From NCBI GenBank assembly GCA_902488965.1, contig CABTYA010000052.1:1-7148 (forward strand): 7,148 bases of DNA. The letters are read 5' to 3'. Origin of the DNA: an uncultured Veillonellaceae bacterium (GTDB lineage: Bacteria > Bacillota > Negativicutes > Veillonellales > Negativicoccaceae). This document shows, one piece after another, positions 4,797-7,148 of the stretch. How positions within the stretch are numbered: position 1 is the stretch's first letter; each line of letters begins with the position of its first letter. The position numbers and the translations under genes were made by a program. Under the pieces are notes generated by a model. That model was not told where the DNA came from. It worked only from the letters and a program-made list of their open reading frames with translations, and searched no databases.

Positions 4797-5606
4797 TCAC
4801 AAAGAACGATAATGATCGTGCGTCAACCGGTCGGCAAAATGCTCCAGATCGACCCGATCCCCGATCCAAATCCGCTTGACTTCGAGCGGATCGTCCCCCG
4901 GGCGCACACGCCCCGGATTCATCGTCACCGCCACCGTGATCCCGTTGTCGCGCAGTACCTCTTTGACCGTATCGTCGTACAAACCGACCGGATACGCAAA
5001 GTAGCGGTTGTCGATACCGAGCGCGTCTTTGAGCCAAGCCTGCGTGCGGCCGACTTCTTCCCGCTGGCGCTCTTCGCTCTCATACGGCAACTCCGCATGC
5101 ATCCATGTGTGGTTCGCGATTGTCACGCCGTTGTCGCGCATCTCTTTGAGCTGCGCCAGCGTCGGCCGATTCGGCTGATCCGTCATACCGCCGATCATAA
5201 ACAGCGTCCACGGGAATCCGTATTCTTTCAAAATCGGGTACACGATCGTATAGGTATCGGGGTACCCGTCGTCAAATGTAATGCAGACCGGTTTCGACGG
5301 TAGCGGCTCGTCATGGTCAATATACGCCTCGAGCTGAGCCATGGAAATCGGATGGTATCCGTTGTCCTTCAAGTACTGCATCTGCTCGCGGAACAAATCT
5401 TCCCGCAGCACCGCATCGTTGCCCGGAATATCGGCAATCATATGGTACATCAGTACCGACACGCCGTCCGCCCGTTCCGTCGCGACGGGCTGCTCCGCGG
5501 GCGTCTGGGGTGTCGCCGTCGGTGCGGCGGGCGTACTCTCGCTCGCGCAACCGAACGCCAACAGCAGCAACGCCGCCATCAATACCATCATCGTGTATCG
5601 TTTCAT
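4797..5606 (-). CDS. Polysaccharide deacetylase (NodB fold), putative lipoprotein
   Basis: This 269-residue protein is exported: a hydrophobic signal (about 6-19) is followed by GCASES, with Cys20 as the likely lipid-modified residue. The box (LAFGC) is not ideal because Phe sits at -2, so a plain signal anchor is possible. A Thr/Pro/Ala linker (24-45) leads to the catalytic domain. It begins with VLMYHMI (51-57), as in IcaB/PgaB-like enzymes. NodB motif 1 is ITFDDG (109-114, catalytic Asp112 and metal-binding Asp113), motif 2 is HTWMH (His166, His170), and motif 3 is FAYPVG (203-208). These enzymes remove N- or O-acetyl groups from polymers such as poly-GlcNAc, peptidoglycan or xylan; the substrate cannot be told here. 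It is the first gene of the operon, with an AAGGAG site 7 nt before the ATG and a promoter at 5669-5697. Confidence 0.92.
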   Translation of the reverse strand: MKRYTMMVLMAALLLLAFGCASESTPAAPTATPQTPAEQPVATERADGVSVLMYHMIADIPGNDAVLREDLFREQMQYLKDNGYHPISMAQLEAYIDHDEPLPSKPVCITFDDGYPDTYTIVYPILKEYGFPWTLFMIGGMTDQPNRPTLAQLKEMRDNGVTIANHTWMHAELPYESEERQREEVGRTQAWLKDALGIDNRYFAYPVGLYDDTVKEVLRDNGITVAVTMNPGRVRPGDDPLEVKRIWIGDRVDLEHFADRLTHDHYRSL

Positions 5607-5668
5607 GAGTGCTCTCCTTTGTTGTTTCCCTGCGTCCGATGCCGTAAGACACGGACGGTAACACCCCT

Positions 5669-5697
5669 ATTTTACACTAATCGCTGTTGAATTACAA
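5669..5697 (-). promoter_or_regulatory. Promoter of the envelope operon
   Basis: On the minus strand TTGTAA (5697-5692) and TAAAAT (5674-5669) are separated by 17 bases, and the -10 box is preceded by TG, giving an extended form. The start point should be near 5662, leaving a leader of about 55 nt. That leader contains a possible hairpin between CGTCCG and CGGACG (about 5638-5660), which I note but cannot interpret. Confidence 0.6.
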
Positions 5698-5731
5698 CGA
5701 GACCGCCTCGCCCCCCGCACCGCTTGTGCCT

Positions 5732-5759
5732 GCACGGCGCGCCCTCCGCCGCGCCGTGC
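5732..5759. repeat. GC-rich inverted repeat in the atpC-envelope spacer
   Basis: GCACGGCGCG (5732-5741) and CGCGCCGTGC (5750-5759) form a perfect 10-bp inverted repeat with an 8-base loop. No T-run follows on either strand, so it is not a typical intrinsic terminator. It could be an mRNA-stabilising hairpin, a protein site, or a dispersed repeat unit. Only one copy is in the window. The rest of the 5700-5820 spacer shows no gene that I can support. Confidence 0.5.
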
Positions 5760-5823
5760 GGGTGTATCCTCACCATCGCTCTCCCGGCCCCTTATGCACC
5801 CGCGCCTTGTCTTGTCCATACAC

Positions 5824-5852
5824 AAAAACACGCTCTCAACGAGAGCGTGTTT
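5824..5852 (-). terminator. Intrinsic terminator of the ATP synthase operon
   Basis: A perfect 12-bp inverted repeat, AAACACGCTCTC (5826-5837) and GAGAGCGTGTTT (5841-5852), with a 3-base loop, lies 9 bases after the atpC stop codon. On the minus strand it ends in a run of T. It marks atpC as the last gene of the atp operon. Confidence 0.9.
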
Positions 5853-5861
5853 ACAGTACAA

Positions 5862-6278
5862 TCAGTCTTGCCGACCTACCTGCAACCGAATGATGGCCCG
5901 CTGCAGCGCATGTTCCGCCCGCAACAAGTCAATATCCGGCGTCGGCTTGTCGATGCGTGCCAAGGCACGTTCCCGCGCGCGCAACGCACGTTCGACATCG
6001 ATATAGTCGGCCGTTTCCGCATTTTGCGAAATGATGGTTACGACATTATCTTTGACTTCGAGAAATCCGCCGAATACCGCGACGAGATCTTCCTTGTCCG
6101 CCGTCTTGATGCGGACCGGTGCGACCTGCAGCGCCGCGACCAACGGTTCGTGGTCTTTCATAATGCCGAATTCACCGTCCAGTGCCCGTCCCACGACCAT
6201 GCTGACGTCATCTTGATGATACGAGGTGCCGTCGGGCGTGACGATGTTCACTTGGAGGGATGTCAGGTTCGTAGACAT
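5862..6278 (-). CDS. atpC: F1Fo ATP synthase epsilon subunit
   Basis: The epsilon subunit is part of the central stalk of the membrane ATP synthase and couples rotation to catalysis while restraining ATP hydrolysis. The 138-residue product shows the usual N-terminal beta-sandwich with GEFGIMKDHEPLV (35-47) and VFGGFLEV (68-75), and a C-terminal helical hairpin (about 93-133). The second helix contains IDLLRAEHALQRA (116-128), which fits the I(L)DxxRA ATP-binding motif described for Bacillus-type epsilon subunits, so ATP-responsive control of the enzyme is plausible here. The gene starts 3 bases after the atpD stop codon, with an AGGGG ribosome site inside the end of atpD, and is followed by the operon terminator. 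Length is normal for the family. Confidence 0.96.
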   Translation of the reverse strand: MSTNLTSLQVNIVTPDGTSYHQDDVSMVVGRALDGEFGIMKDHEPLVAALQVAPVRIKTADKEDLVAVFGGFLEVKDNVVTIISQNAETADYIDVERALRARERALARIDKPTPDIDLLRAEHALQRAIIRLQVGRQD

Positions 6279-6281
6279 AGA

Positions 6282-7148
6282 CTATTCCCCTTTCATCGAT
6301 TTCGCTTTTTCAATTGCCTCTTCAATCGTACCTACCATGTAAAATGCGCCTTCCGGCAAATCGTCATGTTTCCCTTCGAGGATTTCTTTGAATCCGCGAA
6401 TCGTGTCCTTGAGCGCGACATACTTGCCCGGCGAACCGGTAAATACTTCCGCGACATGGAACGGCTGACTGAGGAAACGCTGAATTTTACGTGCCCGGGC
6501 AACGATCAAGCGGTCGTCATCGGACAACTCTTCCATCCCGAGGATGGCGATGATATCTTGCAATTCTTTGTAGCGTTGCAGGATTTCCTGTACGCCGCGA
6601 GCCACTTGGTAATGTTCTTCGCCCAAGATGAGCGGGTCCAAAATCCGGCTGGTGGAGTCGAGCGGGTCAACCGCCGGATAAATCCCCAGTTCGGAAATGG
6701 CACGCGAGAGTACCGTCGTCGCATCCAAGTGCGTAAATACGCCCGCCGGCGCCGGGTCCGTCAAGTCGTCGGCCGGTACGTAGACCGCCTGTACCGACGT
6801 GATGGAGCCGTCTTTCGTCGAGGTGATGCGTTCCTGCAGTTCACCGATATCCGTCGCCAAGGTCGGCTGATAACCGACGGCGGACGGCATACGGCCGAGC
6901 AGCGCCGATACTTCGGAGCCCGCCTGTACGAAACGGAAGATGTTGTCGATAAAGAGCAACACGTCCTGGTGTTCCTTATCACGGAAATATTCCGCAATCG
7001 TGAGCCCCGTCAGGCCGACACGCATACGCGCTCCCGGCGGTTCGTTCATCTGGCCGTATACCAGCGCCGCTTTGCTGATAACGCCCGATTCCTTCATTTC
7101 GTTCCACAAGTCGTTGCCTTCACGGGTACGTTCGCCGACGCCCGAGAA
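6282..7148 (-). CDS. atpD: F1Fo ATP synthase beta subunit (C-terminal 288 residues)
   Basis: This is the catalytic subunit of F1, which makes or hydrolyses ATP at the alpha-beta interface. The frame is open to the right edge, so about 180 N-terminal residues, including the P-loop, lie outside the window. Visible within the fragment are GVGERTREGND (3-13) with the catalytic Glu at fragment residue 6, the Walker B strand DVLLFID (62-68), the family signature PAVDPLDSTS (158-167), and the helix-turn-helix loop EELSDDD (206-212), a mild variant of the usual DELSEED that contacts the gamma and epsilon subunits. The C-terminus MKGE ends in TAG, 3 bases before atpC. It belongs to the atp operon; further subunit genes are expected upstream, off the right edge. 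Confidence 0.98.
   Translation of the reverse strand, partial: FSGVGERTREGNDLWNEMKESGVISKAALVYGQMNEPPGARMRVGLTGLTIAEYFRDKEHQDVLLFIDNIFRFVQAGSEVSALLGRMPSAVGYQPTLATDIGELQERITSTKDGSITSVQAVYVPADDLTDPAPAGVFTHLDATTVLSRAISELGIYPAVDPLDSTSRILDPLILGEEHYQVARGVQEILQRYKELQDIIAILGMEELSDDDRLIVARARKIQRFLSQPFHVAEVFTGSPGKYVALKDTIRGFKEILEGKHDDLPEGAFYMVGTIEEAIEKAKSMKGE

Noticed and set aside
5667..5861. Minus-strand 64-codon frame between atpC and the envelope operon
   Set aside because: It starts inside the atp terminator region, spans the GC-rich hairpin and the envelope promoter, has no good ribosome site and an Arg/Gly-rich product of low credibility.

Overview
All supportable genes lie on the minus strand, so the window is read from its high-coordinate end to its low end. 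It looks like the chromosome of a GC-rich Firmicute. A Negativicutes (Selenomonas-like, two-membrane) host is my best guess. The reasons are strong AGGAGG-type ribosome sites, an intrinsic terminator after each transcription unit, the CPLC-tailed type of PyrE, and a YibQ-type divergent polysaccharide deacetylase, a family common in two-membrane bacteria. The taxon is an inference; no rRNA or other marker is present.

Layout from right to left: (1) The 3' end of an F1Fo ATP synthase operon, with atpD (missing its N-terminal part) and a complete atpC, closed by a strong hairpin terminator. (2) A spacer of about 250 bases with a GC-rich inverted repeat and a good promoter. (3) A tight four-gene operon for the cell envelope: a putative lipoprotein of the NodB polysaccharide deacetylase fold, a membrane-anchored phosphodiester glycosidase (NAGPA domain), a membrane-anchored beta-rich protein of unknown function that looks like a small propeller, and a 106-residue soluble protein of unknown function. 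Its terminator stem overlaps the last stop codon. (4) A gene-poor region of about 400 bases (2175-2578) holding A-tracts phased at 10 bp, an AT-rich stretch, a near-consensus promoter, a short RNA with three hairpins, a 16-codon reading frame with a perfect Shine-Dalgarno site, and an intrinsic terminator placed just before the pyrF ribosome site. (5) pyrF and pyrE, overlapping by ATGA, which make UMP from orotate in the last two steps of pyrimidine synthesis, then a terminator. (6) A promoter and the N-terminal 260 codons of a YibQ-like divergent polysaccharide deacetylase that runs off the left edge.

The most interesting part is the pyrF leader. I see no room for a promoter between the terminator and pyrF, so pyrFE expression probably depends on read-through of that terminator. 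The leader frame ends 8 nt before the terminator stem, so a translating ribosome could interfere with it. This resembles pyrBI-type attenuation in logic, but with an added structured 5' RNA that I cannot assign to any known riboswitch or to the PyrR-binding consensus. This is a proposal from sequence alone. The second point of interest is the envelope operon, whose last two genes I do not recognise.
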